Shown here: piece by piece, positions 17,052-29,189 of the stretch
Layout of the letters: each line of letters begins with the position of its first letter
Numbering within the stretch: position 1 is the stretch's first letter
Assembly: GCF_000194985.1 (NCBI RefSeq)
Contig: NZ_GL878519.1
Coordinates: 512,327 to 576,326 of the forward strand
Length of the DNA stretch: 64,000 nucleotides
Origin: Dialister micraerophilus DSM 19965
Lineage (GTDB): Bacteria > Bacillota > Negativicutes > Veillonellales > Dialisteraceae
Reading direction: 5' to 3'
Notes under the pieces: model-generated
Told to the model about the DNA's origin: nothing
The model's input: only the letters and a program-made list of their open reading frames with translations
The model's database searches: none
Made by a program: the position numbers and the translations under genes

Positions 17052-18967
17052 ATTTTTTTCTCCGCATTTTTCGCATTGAAATATTGTTTCATTATTATCG
17101 GTACAAACATAATTATTCCGATTATATCGGTTGTTGTCGAAGAATCCAAAAGCATCATCGCAGAAATGAAAAGTATTGCACGTTCATATATTTTCATGCT
17201 GCAAAGCATGTATCCTTCTATTGATGATGTAAAAAGTACAGTTCCGATTATTGCGGTAAATATCGCAATTATTGTATGTGTGCTTATATCGCTTATAAGA
17301 AGTTGCGGACTTGCAAGAAAGAAAAACGGTATTATAAATCCTATCAATCCGAGTTTTACTGAAATCAATGCCGTTTTCGTTTGATCCGAATTTGCTATTC
17401 CGGATGCTATATAACTGCTTATCGCTACCGGCGGTGTAATATTTGAAAGACACGCATATATAAGGCAAAACATATGTGCGGATACCGGTGTTATACCGGA
17501 TTTTATAAGTACAGGTACGGCTACCGTTTGTACAATTACATATGCTGCTACCCCCGGTACTCCCATTCCTAAAATTGTCGACATTATCATTACAAATATT
17601 CCCGTTATATATATGTTCTCGGAATTTACCGAAGACAATATGAAATATCCCATATTCAGTCCCAATCCGGTGAGTGTTACGCTTCCTATTATTATTCCTA
17701 TTACTATGCAACATATTCCTACGCTTATTGCATTTGAAGCACCTTCGGTTGCCGCTTGTATTATTTTTCCGACTGTCATTTTCGTATCTTTTCCGATATA
17801 AGACGTAACTATCGTAACAAGTATTGATACAAGTGCCGCATATACAGGTGTATATCCGCTTACCATCAATCCTATAAGCGAGATAAACGGAAGTACAAGA
17901 TACCATTTTCTTTTTATTATTTTAAGAGTATCAGGAATATTTTCTTTTTTTATTCCTGAAAGTCCCATACGTTTCGCTTCAAAATGTACCGCAAATATAA
18001 GACTTATGTAATAAAGCAATGCAGGAACGGTCGCAGCTATCATTATTTGTATATAACTTGTATGTAAAAACTCCGCCATTACAAATCCTACGGCACCCAT
18101 TACCGGCGGACAAAATTGCCCTCCCGTAGATGCCACCGCCTCTACCGCCGCCGCAAATTCTTTTTTATACCCTGTCTTTTTCATCATCGGTATGGTAATC
18201 GTACCCGTTGTTGCGACATTTGCCACCGCAGATCCGTTCATCATTCCCATAAGTGCCGATGCGATAACTGCAACCTTCGCCGGCCCTCCTGTAGTATGTC
18301 CGACCAATGCAAGAGCTATTTCATTTATAAAATCCGAAAAGCCGCCGTACTTCAAAAATGCACCGAAAATTACAAATATAAATATATACGTTGAAAATAC
18401 TCCGCTGCCTATTCCCAATATTCCTTCAGTTCCCCAAAATTGTGTGATGAGTATACGTTTTAACGTAAATCCGTTATGTCCCAAAAATCCCGTTATATAC
18501 TCACCTAAATAACTGTATGCAAGAAATACAAGTGCCAACGGCAACAAATTTTTTGCAACACGTCTTGCACTCTCAAGTACCAAAAGTATGGCGATACCTG
18601 CAATTATAATATCCGGTGTACTTACACGCCCTCCGCTTTGCGTTATAAAAGTGTAATTGCAAATAAGGTATACGAATGTAACCGAAGAAAGTATTGCAAA
18701 AATTATATCCGAAATCGGCGGTTTATATCGCTTTATATTTTCTTTTTTACTTGCCGGAAACAGTATAAATGTAAAAACCAAAAGAAATATGCAATGTATT
18801 GCACGCATATTTATCGCACTTATCGTTCCTACAGTAGAAAAGTACAATTGAAATACTGTCCACGCACACAAAAGAAGCATGACGATTTTTCTCATTATTC
18901 CGTCATACTTGCGAAATTTTGTGCCTTCATTATTATCATTTTCTTTTTCGTAAATTTTATTTTCCAT
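17048..18967 (-). CDS. TRAP transporter fused permease (4TM/12TM)
   Basis: A ~639-aa polytopic membrane protein joining the small DctQ-like and large DctM-like subunits, as is usual for TAXI systems. About 15-18 hydrophobic helices are visible. Signature stretches include SRVFSTYIFIFVIFGAFLKYGG-like IFGAFLKYGG, ASALMGMMNGSAVANVATTG, GGQFCPPVMGAVGFVMAEF and LSNITPPVAISSYIASGIA. I use the ATG at 18967, but a TTG at 19003 is open in the same frame and AAAGGAG lies between them, so the true start is uncertain. Confidence 0.92.
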   Translation of the reverse strand: MENKIYEKENDNNEGTKFRKYDGIMRKIVMLLLCAWTVFQLYFSTVGTISAINMRAIHCIFLLVFTFILFPASKKENIKRYKPPISDIIFAILSSVTFVYLICNYTFITQSGGRVSTPDIIIAGIAILLVLESARRVAKNLLPLALVFLAYSYLGEYITGFLGHNGFTLKRILITQFWGTEGILGIGSGVFSTYIFIFVIFGAFLKYGGFSDFINEIALALVGHTTGGPAKVAVIASALMGMMNGSAVANVATTGTITIPMMKKTGYKKEFAAAVEAVASTGGQFCPPVMGAVGFVMAEFLHTSYIQIMIAATVPALLYYISLIFAVHFEAKRMGLSGIKKENIPDTLKIIKRKWYLVLPFISLIGLMVSGYTPVYAALVSILVTIVTSYIGKDTKMTVGKIIQAATEGASNAISVGICCIVIGIIIGSVTLTGLGLNMGYFILSSVNSENIYITGIFVMIMSTILGMGVPGVAAYVIVQTVAVPVLIKSGITPVSAHMFCLIYACLSNITPPVAISSYIASGIANSDQTKTALISVKLGLIGFIIPFFFLASPQLLISDISTHTIIAIFTAIIGTVLFTSSIEGYMLCSMKIYERAILFISAMMLLDSSTTTDIIGIIMFVPIIMKQYFNAKNAEKKI

Positions 18968-19612
18968 GTCTTTAACTTTATAAAAATAAATCTCCTTTTT
19001 CAAGAGCCTTTTACATTTAATTGATCAATCTTACTTGAAATTATTTACCAAACGCAATTTTCCTTTACTAAAAATTCAGTCCTCATACTTTTTCTTTCCG
19101 CCTTTAAAAGATCATCATTGAAAATATATAATACCTCGATGTTTCATAAATATTTAATATAAAAAATAATATGTTCACACTTGATTTAAATAAATTTTGC
19201 AAAGAAGATTTCAGTGCAATCACTCTGACAATATACTTTGCCGTTATGTACCTTGACTGTCGTCAATACGCATACTATAGGCCGACTTCGGTTTATCATC
19301 GGAATACAAGTAATGCAAGAAATAAATTTAAGTTACATGAAAAACAAAGGAAACGAAAAAGAGATAATACAAACACATACAATGTGCGAATAAAACACAA
19401 AACAACAAAAGAAACACAAAATAGTATAAATATAGGAATAGGAATCGACATACACAATGATGAAATATGATGTTTTGCGGCGTAAGGGTTTTGAATTGTT
19501 TAATCCGTACCTTTCATCATAACTTTTTTTAAAAGAGATATTTACTACAGGTGTTTAAGTAAAAAATCGAAATAGGGATTTCTCCATATTCCGATTTTTT
19601 TATATTTTAATT
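18968..19612. other. Gene-poor intergenic region
   Basis: About 640 nt between the divergently ordered TRAP and aminopeptidase units. A 99-codon plus-strand frame (19171-19470) lacks an RBS and has a low-complexity lysine/asparagine/threonine-rich tail, so I do not call it. No RNA gene is recognised. The 3' end carries the aminopeptidase terminator. Confidence 0.5.
19561..19600 (-). terminator. Terminator of the aminopeptidase gene
   Basis: AAAAAATCGAAATA (19561-19574) pairs with TATTCCGATTTTTT (19587-19600), one mismatch, with a T-run on the minus strand. Confidence 0.75.
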
Positions 19613-20986
19613 TTATTTACTTTCGAAGAATGCTTTGTATGCCAAGTATGTTTCGTAAATGTCCGCTTTTTCTACCAAATCGAACGGTGCATGCATTGAG
19701 AGCATTGAGGTTCCGCAGTCTACTACTTCGGCGCCCCAGTTTGCTATCATGAATGCGATTGTTCCGCCGCCGCCTTGGTCTACTTTGCCGAGTTCTCCGA
19801 TTTGCCAGCATACTCCCGCTTCGTTGAATATTGTTCTTATTTTGTGTAAAAATTCCGCATTTGCATCGTTACTTCCGGCTTTGCCTCGTGATCCTGTGTA
19901 CTTTGTTACGCTTATTCCGTATCCGAGAAGTGCCGAGTTGGATTTTTCAGATACTTCGGGGAACATCGGATCCATACAGCTGTTTACGTCCGCCGAGAGC
20001 ATTTCACTGTTTTCCATTGTTTCGTAAAATTCCAAAAGGCTTCCTTGTCCTTGAAGTGCAAGCATTTTCATTACGAATTTTACAAAATATGAGGATTCCA
20101 TTCCTGTGTTTCCGTAGGATCCTATTTCTTCTTTGTCGGTGAGCAGTGCGATTTGTGTGTATTCGCCTGCATTTGCGGCAAGTATTGCTTCCATATTGGA
20201 GAATGAGCATGCACGATCGTCTTGACCGTATGATGCGAGCATGGATTTATCAAATCCTACGTCACGACTCTTCATTGCAGGTACGAGTTCAAGTTCTGCG
20301 GTTGCAAAATCTTCTTCTTCGATTCCGTATGTATCTTTGAGCAATTTCATGATTGCTTCTTTCGGTGTTTCACCGTCTTGGGAGTGTGTACCGATAAGTG
20401 CTTGTAATTGTTCTCCCGTTATTCCTTGTGCCATGGTTTTTTTCATTTGTTCTTGTGCCATGTGCGGAAGTAAGTCACTTATATAGAATACCGGATCGTT
20501 TTCATTCATTCCGATTGAAATTTCCACTTTTTTGCCGGATTTTGTAAATACTACTCCAATAAGTGCAAGAGGAATACATGTCCATTGATATTTTTTTATT
20601 CCTCCGTAATAGTGTGTTCTGAAGTATACAAGTCCGTCTTGTTCATTTACGGGATTTGGTTTTAAATCCAGACGTGGAGAATCGATGTGCGATCCTACAA
20701 TTTTTGTTCCTTCGTGTACCGGTTTTTTACCGATTACGGATAAAATTACGGATTTACCTTTTTGATTCCAATATACTTTGTCGCCGGCTTTGAGTGTTTT
20801 CATATCGTATAGGGGTTTAAATCCGGCCTCTTTTGCACGTCTTATAATTTCCGCAGTTGCCAAACGTTCGGTGCGTGCGGTGTCCAAAAATTGTTTATAT
20901 TTTTCACAAAGGTCAATTGCTGCTTGACGTTCTTTTTCGTTCATTCTTTGCCAAACTGTTTTTTTTCTGCTGTATGTTTCTTTCAT
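19613..20986 (-). CDS. M18-family aminopeptidase
   Basis: A 457-aa cytoplasmic metallo-aminopeptidase (aspartyl/general aminopeptidase, tetrahedral assembly in the family). The dinuclear metal site is visible: H in VGSHIDSPR, D in SYGQDDRAC, E-E in TDKEEIGSYG, D in LSADVNSC and H in LSMHAPFD. GGAGGATACGCA precedes the ATG. It stands alone between two terminators. It probably supplies amino acids from imported peptides. Confidence 0.94.
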   Translation of the reverse strand: MKETYSRKKTVWQRMNEKERQAAIDLCEKYKQFLDTARTERLATAEIIRRAKEAGFKPLYDMKTLKAGDKVYWNQKGKSVILSVIGKKPVHEGTKIVGSHIDSPRLDLKPNPVNEQDGLVYFRTHYYGGIKKYQWTCIPLALIGVVFTKSGKKVEISIGMNENDPVFYISDLLPHMAQEQMKKTMAQGITGEQLQALIGTHSQDGETPKEAIMKLLKDTYGIEEEDFATAELELVPAMKSRDVGFDKSMLASYGQDDRACSFSNMEAILAANAGEYTQIALLTDKEEIGSYGNTGMESSYFVKFVMKMLALQGQGSLLEFYETMENSEMLSADVNSCMDPMFPEVSEKSNSALLGYGISVTKYTGSRGKAGSNDANAEFLHKIRTIFNEAGVCWQIGELGKVDQGGGGTIAFMIANWGAEVVDCGTSMLSMHAPFDLVEKADIYETYLAYKAFFESK

Positions 20987-21076
20987 TGCGTATCCTCCCT
21001 TTTCATTATGTACTTAGTATATATCTTTTCTTTTGTATTGTATACAATTTTCACTGATTTTCGGATTTTTATTGAA

Positions 21077-21619
21077 TTATGACAACTTTTTCATGAGTTT
21101 TCTTATCATTTCTTCGTTTATCGCTCCGGGGATTATTTCTTTTACTTTTCCTTCACTGTCGATAAATACGGATGTCGGATATGCTTGTATGCTCATTTTT
21201 TTCGAAAGTTCACCGTCTTCGTCAAGAAGTACCGGTAAATTTTCAAATGAGTTTTTGTTGTACCATTGAATAAATTCTTCTTTTGTTTTTTCTCCGTTTA
21301 TACCGGGTGATACTACCGACAGAACAACAATATCTTCGCTGTTTTTTGTCATTGCATCGGTTTCCGGCAGTGTTTTGATGCAAATTCCGCACCAGCTTGC
21401 CCAAAATTTTATATATACTTTTTTACCGCGGTAATCGGAAAGTTTGTATGTTTTTCCGTTAACGTCTTTAAGTTCAAAGTCCAACGGTTCGTCGTATACG
21501 TTACTTGTCGCTTCATCTTTATTTTCTACATCGTCAGATATAATTCCGCAGCCCGAGATTGCACATATCATAAACATGGCGGCAAAAATCATCATTATGC
21601 TTTTTATTGTTTTATTCAT
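21077..21619 (-). CDS. TlpA/ResA-like thioredoxin lipoprotein
   Basis: A 180-aa membrane-anchored, extracytoplasmic thioredoxin-fold protein. Lipobox AISGC places the lipid on C24. The active site is WASWCGIC (C77, C80), and YPTSVF supplies the cis-proline. The start at 21619 follows AAAGGAGAAAAT; a long in-frame upstream extension overlaps ccdA and is not real. It lies 11 nt after ccdA, which would provide its electrons, and with msrAB suggests a chain that reduces oxidised methionine or disulfides. Confidence 0.92.
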   Translation of the reverse strand: MNKTIKSIMMIFAAMFMICAISGCGIISDDVENKDEATSNVYDEPLDFELKDVNGKTYKLSDYRGKKVYIKFWASWCGICIKTLPETDAMTKNSEDIVVLSVVSPGINGEKTKEEFIQWYNKNSFENLPVLLDEDGELSKKMSIQAYPTSVFIDSEGKVKEIIPGAINEEMIRKLMKKLS

Positions 21620-21630
21620 ATTTTCTCCTT

Positions 21631-22326
21631 TTACGAAATGAGTGCGGTAAGTGAGTTTATTTGTCCGCTTATAAGTAAAATTCCCATAAAAATAATTATC
21701 GCTCCGCCGATTTTCTTCAAAAGTACCATATGTTTTTTTATTGATGTAAAATAGTTCATACACCATGATGCCGCAAGTGTAATAATCATAAACGGTACTG
21801 CCATTCCTAATGCATATACGCCTGTAAGTATGAGTCCGTATATTGCCGATCCGTTTTGAGTTGCAGCTATTGCAAGTACGGATGCAAGTACGGGTCCTAC
21901 GCATGGTGTCCATCCGAAGCTGAATGTAAGCCCGAGTAAAAATGAGCTTAGTATTCCCGTTTTTTCACTTTTTATTGCCGTCATTGTTTTTTGTCGTTGA
22001 AGTATGCCGATATTTATGAGTTCCGTTTGATGTATTCCTAAAAGAATTACTATGAATCCCGTTATATATCGTGTATACGGATGATGTATCCATTTACCCA
22101 AGACTCCGGCTCCCAATCCGAAGCTCAAAAAGACGGCGGACAGCCCCAGTATGAAAAATAGCGTTTTCAGTATCGAGTATATATTTACACTTTTTTCATG
22201 TTTTTCCGTTTCATCTGTAAGTTTTCCTATGTATACAGGAATCAAAGGAAATACGCATGGTGAAAAGAATGACAGTATTCCCGATATGAAAACCGTTCCG
22301 ACAAATATGTCGTAATTTCCGTTCAT
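21631..22326 (-). CDS. ccdA: CcdA/DsbD-type thiol:disulfide electron carrier
   Basis: A 231-aa integral membrane protein with about six helices that moves electrons from cytoplasmic thioredoxin to extracytoplasmic partners. The two redox cysteines are C24 (FFSPCVFPLIP) and C142 (GWTPCVGP), the CcdA signature pair. GTGGAGG precedes the ATG. It sits between msrAB and the TlpA-like lipoprotein, as in the pilB/ccdA and pneumococcal msrAB2-ccdA2-etrx2 arrangements. Confidence 0.95.
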   Translation of the reverse strand: MNGNYDIFVGTVFISGILSFFSPCVFPLIPVYIGKLTDETEKHEKSVNIYSILKTLFFILGLSAVFLSFGLGAGVLGKWIHHPYTRYITGFIVILLGIHQTELINIGILQRQKTMTAIKSEKTGILSSFLLGLTFSFGWTPCVGPVLASVLAIAATQNGSAIYGLILTGVYALGMAVPFMIITLAASWCMNYFTSIKKHMVLLKKIGGAIIIFMGILLISGQINSLTALIS

Positions 22327-22348
22327 GGTTCCTCCACTGTTTTACGAA

Positions 22349-23284
22349 TTATCTCTTGCTTTTCAGAAGGTATCCGTAGCCTTCTTTTTCCATGTCTTTT
22401 TTCGGAATGAAACGAAGTGCGGCACTGTTTATACAGTATCTTTTGCCTCCGAGTTCGCTCGGCCCGTCATCAAATACATGTCCCAAGTGTGCATCTCCGC
22501 TTCTGCTTCTTACTTCCGTTCTGTGCATTCCGTAACTGTAGTCTTCATGTTTTTTTATTACTTCGTCTGCAACCGGTTTTGAAAATGCCGGCCATCCGCA
22601 GCCTGAATCGAATTTGTCTTCTGATGAAAAAAGCGGTTCGCCTGTTGTTATGTCTACGTAAATACCTTCTTCGAATTTATCGAAAAATTCATTTTCAAAT
22701 GCTCTTTCGGTTTTATTTTCACGAGTTACTTCATATTGAACCGGTGTAAGTTCTTTTTTCAGTTCTTGGTCACTCTTTTTTGTGTACATTCCTTCGTCTA
22801 TTAAAGGTTCGTATGCTTTTGCTATGTTTATGTGACAGTAACCGTTAGGATTTTTTTCCAGATATTTTTGATGGTATTCTTCGGCTAAAATATAATTTTT
22901 CAACGGTTCAATTTTTACGAGTATTTTCCTTTCGTAATTTTTTTGTTTTTCGTCAAAAAATTTTTTTATCACTTGCGCATCCGCTTCATCTACATAAAAA
23001 ATTCCGCTTCTGTATTGCGCTCCGTAGTCGTTTCCTTGTCTGTTGTATGTGGTCGGATTTACTACTCTCAAGTAAAAGAGCAGTATTTGACGAAGTGTAA
23101 TTTCATTTTCATCATATATTACATGTATTGTTTCGGCATGTCCCGTCACAGCTACTTTTTCATAGTCAGTTTCATTTGTTTTTCCGTTTGCGTATCCGCA
23201 GTCTACATGTTTTATTCCATGAATTCTTGTAAAATATGCTTCCATTCCCCAGAAGCATCCTCCTGCCAAGTATATTTCTTTCAT
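22349..23284 (-). CDS. msrAB: Fused peptide methionine sulfoxide reductase MsrA-MsrB
   Basis: A 311-aa bifunctional repair enzyme. The MsrA domain (about 1-155) has GGCFWGME with catalytic C10 and the GYANG loop; the MsrB domain (about 175-305) has [21 protein letters not shown] and the catalytic RYCINSAAL. MsrB lacks the CxxC zinc pairs, as in the PilB-type subgroup. No signal peptide is present, so this copy should be cytoplasmic although its operon partners act outside the membrane. Confidence 0.96.
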   Translation of the reverse strand: MKEIYLAGGCFWGMEAYFTRIHGIKHVDCGYANGKTNETDYEKVAVTGHAETIHVIYDENEITLRQILLFYLRVVNPTTYNRQGNDYGAQYRSGIFYVDEADAQVIKKFFDEKQKNYERKILVKIEPLKNYILAEEYHQKYLEKNPNGYCHINIAKAYEPLIDEGMYTKKSDQELKKELTPVQYEVTRENKTERAFENEFFDKFEEGIYVDITTGEPLFSSEDKFDSGCGWPAFSKPVADEVIKKHEDYSYGMHRTEVRSRSGDAHLGHVFDDGPSELGGKRYCINSAALRFIPKKDMEKEGYGYLLKSKR

Positions 23285-23313
23285 TTGTGCCTCCTATATC
23301 GAGATTTATATAT

Positions 23314-23341
23314 ATTATACTCATATTTGTTTATTTTACAA
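23314..23341 (-). promoter_or_regulatory. Predicted msrAB promoter
   Basis: Minus strand TTGTAA, a 16-nt spacer and a perfect TATAAT (23314-23319), about 30 nt upstream of the msrAB start. Confidence 0.6.
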
Positions 23342-23389
23342 ATTAATAAACAATGTTTTTATTTTTTTAACATATTTTTGCGTAAAAAA

Positions 23390-23416
23390 AAGACCCTGCT
23401 GTATAAGCAAGGTCTT
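23390..23416 (-). terminator. Terminator of the ATP synthase operon
   Basis: AAGACC-TGCT pairs with AGCA-GGTCTT around a GTATA loop, followed by seven T on the minus strand. Confidence 0.85.
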
Positions 23417-23420
23417 AATT

Positions 23421-23837
23421 TTAATTTCGGATTGCTTTCAAACGTACTATTGCACGTTGGAGTGCAAGTTTTGCACGTTCGATGTCCGTACCGGCTTTGC
23501 GTGCTTTAATTCTTTCTTGAGCTCTTTTTTGTGCTTCTATTGCACGAGCTTCGTCGATATTTTCAGCAAGTTCAGCCAGCGGTGCGATAATCGTTACTTT
23601 GTTGTCTTTGTTTTCAAGAAAACCGCCGAATACCGCAACTTTCTGCTCTTTATTTCCTGTATGGATACGTACTGCGCACATATCCAATGCGGATGCTAAA
23701 GGCAGGTGATTTTTCATTATTGCAAATTCTCCGTCCGATGCACGAGCTACTACCATTGTTACGCCGTCGGCTACATATATCGGGCCGTCCGGTGAAATGA
23801 TTTCAACGTGCATTGGAGATGTAAGGGTATCAGCCAT
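23421..23837 (-). CDS. atpC: F1Fo ATP synthase epsilon subunit
   Basis: Central-stalk subunit that couples gamma to the c-ring and can inhibit hydrolysis. The 138 aa comprise an N-terminal beta-sandwich (VEIISPDGPIYVADGVTMV, FAIMKNHLPLASAL) and a C-terminal helical hairpin (ENIDEARAIEAQKRAQERI). It is the last gene of the atp operon, 3 nt after atpD. Confidence 0.96.
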   Translation of the reverse strand: MADTLTSPMHVEIISPDGPIYVADGVTMVVARASDGEFAIMKNHLPLASALDMCAVRIHTGNKEQKVAVFGGFLENKDNKVTIIAPLAELAENIDEARAIEAQKRAQERIKARKAGTDIERAKLALQRAIVRLKAIRN

Positions 23838-23840
23838 GGC

Positions 23841-26200
<2,360 letters not shown>

Positions 26201-26205
26201 TCAGA

Positions 26206-27750
26206 TCACCCCTCTACCGTTTCAGACTGCTTTGCTGATTTTATTGCATTGTAACGTTCTTTGAATTCTGCAATTGCTTTACGCAAGTTTTCTTCCGTTT
26301 CTTCGATGAGTTTCTTTTCCGTGCGGATAGATTCTCCTACTTCCGGATGGTTTGTATGCATAAAGTCGAGTAATTGCTTTTCAAAGTTTACAACTTCATC
26401 AACTTCAATATCATCGAGATATCCTTTAACACCTACATATATAGCCATAACCTGGTCTTCTACCGGATATGGGTTATATTGCGGCTGTTTAAGAATTTCC
26501 GTTGTTCTTTGACCACGGTCGATTTGTGCCTTTGTTGCGGCATCAAGGTCGGAACCGAACTGCGCAAATGCAGCCAATTCACGGAATTGTGCCAAGTCAA
26601 GACGAAGTGTACCGGCAACTTTCTTCATCGCTTTGATTTGTGCGGATCCACCTACACGGGATACAGACAAACCTACGTTGATAGCCGGACGTACACCTGA
26701 GTAGAATAATCCTGTTTCAAGGAATATCTGACCGTCGGTAATAGAAATAACGTTTGTAGGAATATAAGCACCTACGTCACCTGCCAGTGTTTCGATAATC
26801 GGAAGTGCGGTAATGGAGCCGCCGCCCAATTCTTCGGACAAACGTGCAGCACGTTCCAACAATCTTGAGTGCAAGTAGAATACGTCACCCGGATAAGCTT
26901 CACGTCCCGGCGGACGACGAAGCAAGAGTGACATGGCACGATATGCAACAGCGTGCTTGGACAAGTCATCATAAATTATGAGAACATCTTTGCCCTGATG
27001 CATGAAGTGTTCCGCAATGGAAACACCTGAATACGGTGCCAAGTATTGCATCGGAGAACCTTCCGCAGCACCTGCGTGTACGATTACGGAGTAGTCCATT
27101 GCTCCTGCTTCTTTAAGTCTTTCATACACACGAACTACGTTGGAGTTCTTCTGTCCGATGGATACATATACACAAATTACATTTTGACCTTTCTGGTTCA
27201 AAATGGTGTCGATCGCAATAGCTGTTTTACCTGTACCGCGATCACCTATGATAAGTTCACGCTGGCCTCTGCCAATCGGAACCATCGAGTCAATACATTT
27301 AAGACCTGTTTGCAGCGGTACATTAACCGGCTGTCTTTCGGCAATGCCCGGTGCTTTAATTTCAATGTCACGATAAGCATCAGTTTTGATATCGCCTTTT
27401 CCGTCGATAGGCTGACCCAGGGAGTTGACAACACGGCCGATAACCGCATTGCCTACCGGCACCTGCATCAAGCGACCGGTTCTTTTTACCGTATCGCCTT
27501 CTTTAATGGTTTCGTGTTTACCTAAAAGAACGGCACCTACGTTGCTTTCTTCCAAGTTTAACGCCATACCATATACGCCATTCGGCAGCTCGAGCAATTC
27601 GCCGGCCATACAGTTTTCCAATCCATAAATATGGGTAATACCGTCACCGACTTCCAGAACTGTACCTATTTCATCAACATTGAGGTCTACTTTGTAGTTT
27701 TCAATCTGTTTTTTAATCACAGATATGATTTCATCTGAACTGATTTTCAT
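26206..27750 (-). CDS. atpA: F1Fo ATP synthase alpha subunit
   Basis: Non-catalytic nucleotide-binding F1 subunit, 514 aa. Visible: Walker [11 protein letters not shown], the VYVSIGQK stretch, [12 protein letters not shown] and the [14 protein letters not shown] signature. It begins 21 nt after atpH. Confidence 0.98.
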   Translation of the reverse strand: MKISSDEIISVIKKQIENYKVDLNVDEIGTVLEVGDGITHIYGLENCMAGELLELPNGVYGMALNLEESNVGAVLLGKHETIKEGDTVKRTGRLMQVPVGNAVIGRVVNSLGQPIDGKGDIKTDAYRDIEIKAPGIAERQPVNVPLQTGLKCIDSMVPIGRGQRELIIGDRGTGKTAIAIDTILNQKGQNVICVYVSIGQKNSNVVRVYERLKEAGAMDYSVIVHAGAAEGSPMQYLAPYSGVSIAEHFMHQGKDVLIIYDDLSKHAVAYRAMSLLLRRPPGREAYPGDVFYLHSRLLERAARLSEELGGGSITALPIIETLAGDVGAYIPTNVISITDGQIFLETGLFYSGVRPAINVGLSVSRVGGSAQIKAMKKVAGTLRLDLAQFRELAAFAQFGSDLDAATKAQIDRGQRTTEILKQPQYNPYPVEDQVMAIYVGVKGYLDDIEVDEVVNFEKQLLDFMHTNHPEVGESIRTEKKLIEETEENLRKAIAEFKERYNAIKSAKQSETVEG

Positions 27751-27771
27751 TTCCTATAAGTCACCTCAACC

Positions 27772-28317
27772 TCACTGTATCATCATCGCTTTAAGTGCAT
27801 TCAGCTGTCTAACTACAGAACCGTCAATCAATCGGTCCCCAACTTGAATTGTGAAACCTCCGATAAGTGCCGCATCAACTTTTTGCTTCAAAATGATTTT
27901 ACAACCGAGCTGTGCTCCAAGTTTTTCTTTAATCATTTCCGCCTGTTCGTCTGTCAATGGAACGGCAGTTGTAACAATTGCCTCTTCCATTCCCAATCCG
28001 TGGCATGCCAAATTGTTATATATTTCCACCATATCACCGAAAAGATTCATATGTTCTTTATCAATGACTACATAGCAGAAATTCAGCACCAACGTTGAAA
28101 CTTTGTCTGTAAATAGACTTTCTATAGTATTTTTCTTGATATTCTTTGCAAGAATAGGATGAGTCAGCAAATTTGAAAGTTCCGCGTTTTCCTTTAAGGT
28201 ATCCGCAATCAATTTCAAATCGTTGCCAATCGATTCCAAACTCTGCGTTTCAGCGGCAATGTCATAGATAGCACGTCCGTACTTTTTTGCAAGGATTACG
28301 TTCTTATCCATAATCAT
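27772..28317 (-). CDS. atpH: F1Fo ATP synthase delta subunit
   Basis: Peripheral-stalk subunit linking F1 to the b-dimer, ~180 aa. The N-terminal helical bundle starts AKKYGRAIYDIA, and the C-terminal signature is DAALIGGFTIQVGDRLIDGSV. The ATG at 28317 overlaps the atpF stop by 4 nt; a second ATG two codons later is also possible. Confidence 0.96.
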   Translation of the reverse strand: MIMDKNVILAKKYGRAIYDIAAETQSLESIGNDLKLIADTLKENAELSNLLTHPILAKNIKKNTIESLFTDKVSTLVLNFCYVVIDKEHMNLFGDMVEIYNNLACHGLGMEEAIVTTAVPLTDEQAEMIKEKLGAQLGCKIILKQKVDAALIGGFTIQVGDRLIDGSVVRQLNALKAMMIQ

Positions 28318-28808
28318 TTACCCGATTTGACCGCACCCAATTTTGTGATGCTGTCTTCTATAATCCGGCCATTTTCTTCCGGAGTCATATTTTTGCTGAT
28401 GATCTTCGCAGCAATATCGCAAGAAAGAACGGCAACCTGTGCTTTCAGATCATCAAGAGCATCCTTGCGTTCCCTTTCAATCTGTTTCGTTGCGTTTTCT
28501 TTTTCCTGCTCTATAGCGATATGAGCAGCCTCAATCTGTTCTTCAGCTTTGACTTTCGCTTCTTTTACCGCCTGAGTTACAATTTCCTGCGCTTTCGCCT
28601 GTGCGTTCCGGAGCTGTTCTTCATAACTGTCTTTCAACTTTGCCGCATCGGCTTTAGATGCAGCAGCTGAATCCAAGTCGTTTTGAATGCGCTGCTTACG
28701 CGCATCCAATACCTTAAGCATCGGCTTGTATGCAAAATGCCCCAAAATAGCGACGAGAATAATAAAGTTGAGGATCTGAATCAGCAGTGTACCATTAAGT
28801 TCTACCAA
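28314..28808 (-). CDS. atpF: F1Fo ATP synthase b subunit
   Basis: Peripheral stalk subunit, 164 aa. One N-terminal membrane helix (LLIQILNFIILVAILGHFAY), then a continuous charged coiled coil (KQRIQNDLDSAAASKADAAK and onward) running to the delta-binding end. Translationally coupled to atpH. Confidence 0.96.
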   Translation of the reverse strand: MVELNGTLLIQILNFIILVAILGHFAYKPMLKVLDARKQRIQNDLDSAAASKADAAKLKDSYEEQLRNAQAKAQEIVTQAVKEAKVKAEEQIEAAHIAIEQEKENATKQIERERKDALDDLKAQVAVLSCDIAAKIISKNMTPEENGRIIEDSITKLGAVKSGK

Positions 28809-28844
28809 TGAGCTCCCCTCCTTAGGCTAACAAATAAAATTGAA

Positions 28845-29096
28845 TTAGCCGAGGAACGGGTTGGCGAATACAAGAACGATAGCGATAACTACTGCGATAA
28901 TCGGAATAGATTCTACCAAACCGATAGCAACGAGCATGTTTGTGAAGAGCTGGCCTGCCAATTCCGGCTGACGAGTCATTCCGTCGATAGCACGTACTGC
29001 TACGCGGGAGTCACAAAAAGATGCACAAGCTGCTGCCACACAAGCAATGATAGTAGCTGCAATAAGAGAAAACTGAACAACAATTGTCTGATCCAT
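28845..29096 (-). CDS. atpE: F1Fo ATP synthase c subunit (atypical helix 1)
   Basis: Rotor-ring proteolipid, 83 aa, two membrane helices joined by the polar loop RQPE (42-45). The ion-binding carboxylate is E62, followed by S63. In helix 1 the usual GxGxGxGxG packing motif is replaced: aligned on RQPE with Ilyobacter tartaricus AtpE, G25/G27/G29/G31/G33 become A22/C24/S26/C28/S30, and the Na+-ligand Gln32 position is D29. There is thus a second carboxylate facing the site. The coupling ion cannot be told from this. Confidence 0.96.
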   Translation of the reverse strand: MDQTIVVQFSLIAATIIACVAAACASFCDSRVAVRAIDGMTRQPELAGQLFTNMLVAIGLVESIPIIAVVIAIVLVFANPFLG

Positions 29097-29189
29097 GATA
29101 ATAATTCCTCCTGAGAATTAAACTTTTTCTATTTTTACCGGATTTCGGCCGGCACCGTATTTCCTTTTACCGAAGGTACGGTTCGCGGT

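Noticed and set aside
19171-19470. 99-codon plus-strand ORF between the TRAP and aminopeptidase genes
   Set aside because: No RBS, low-complexity tail, no recognisable domain; treated as spacer.
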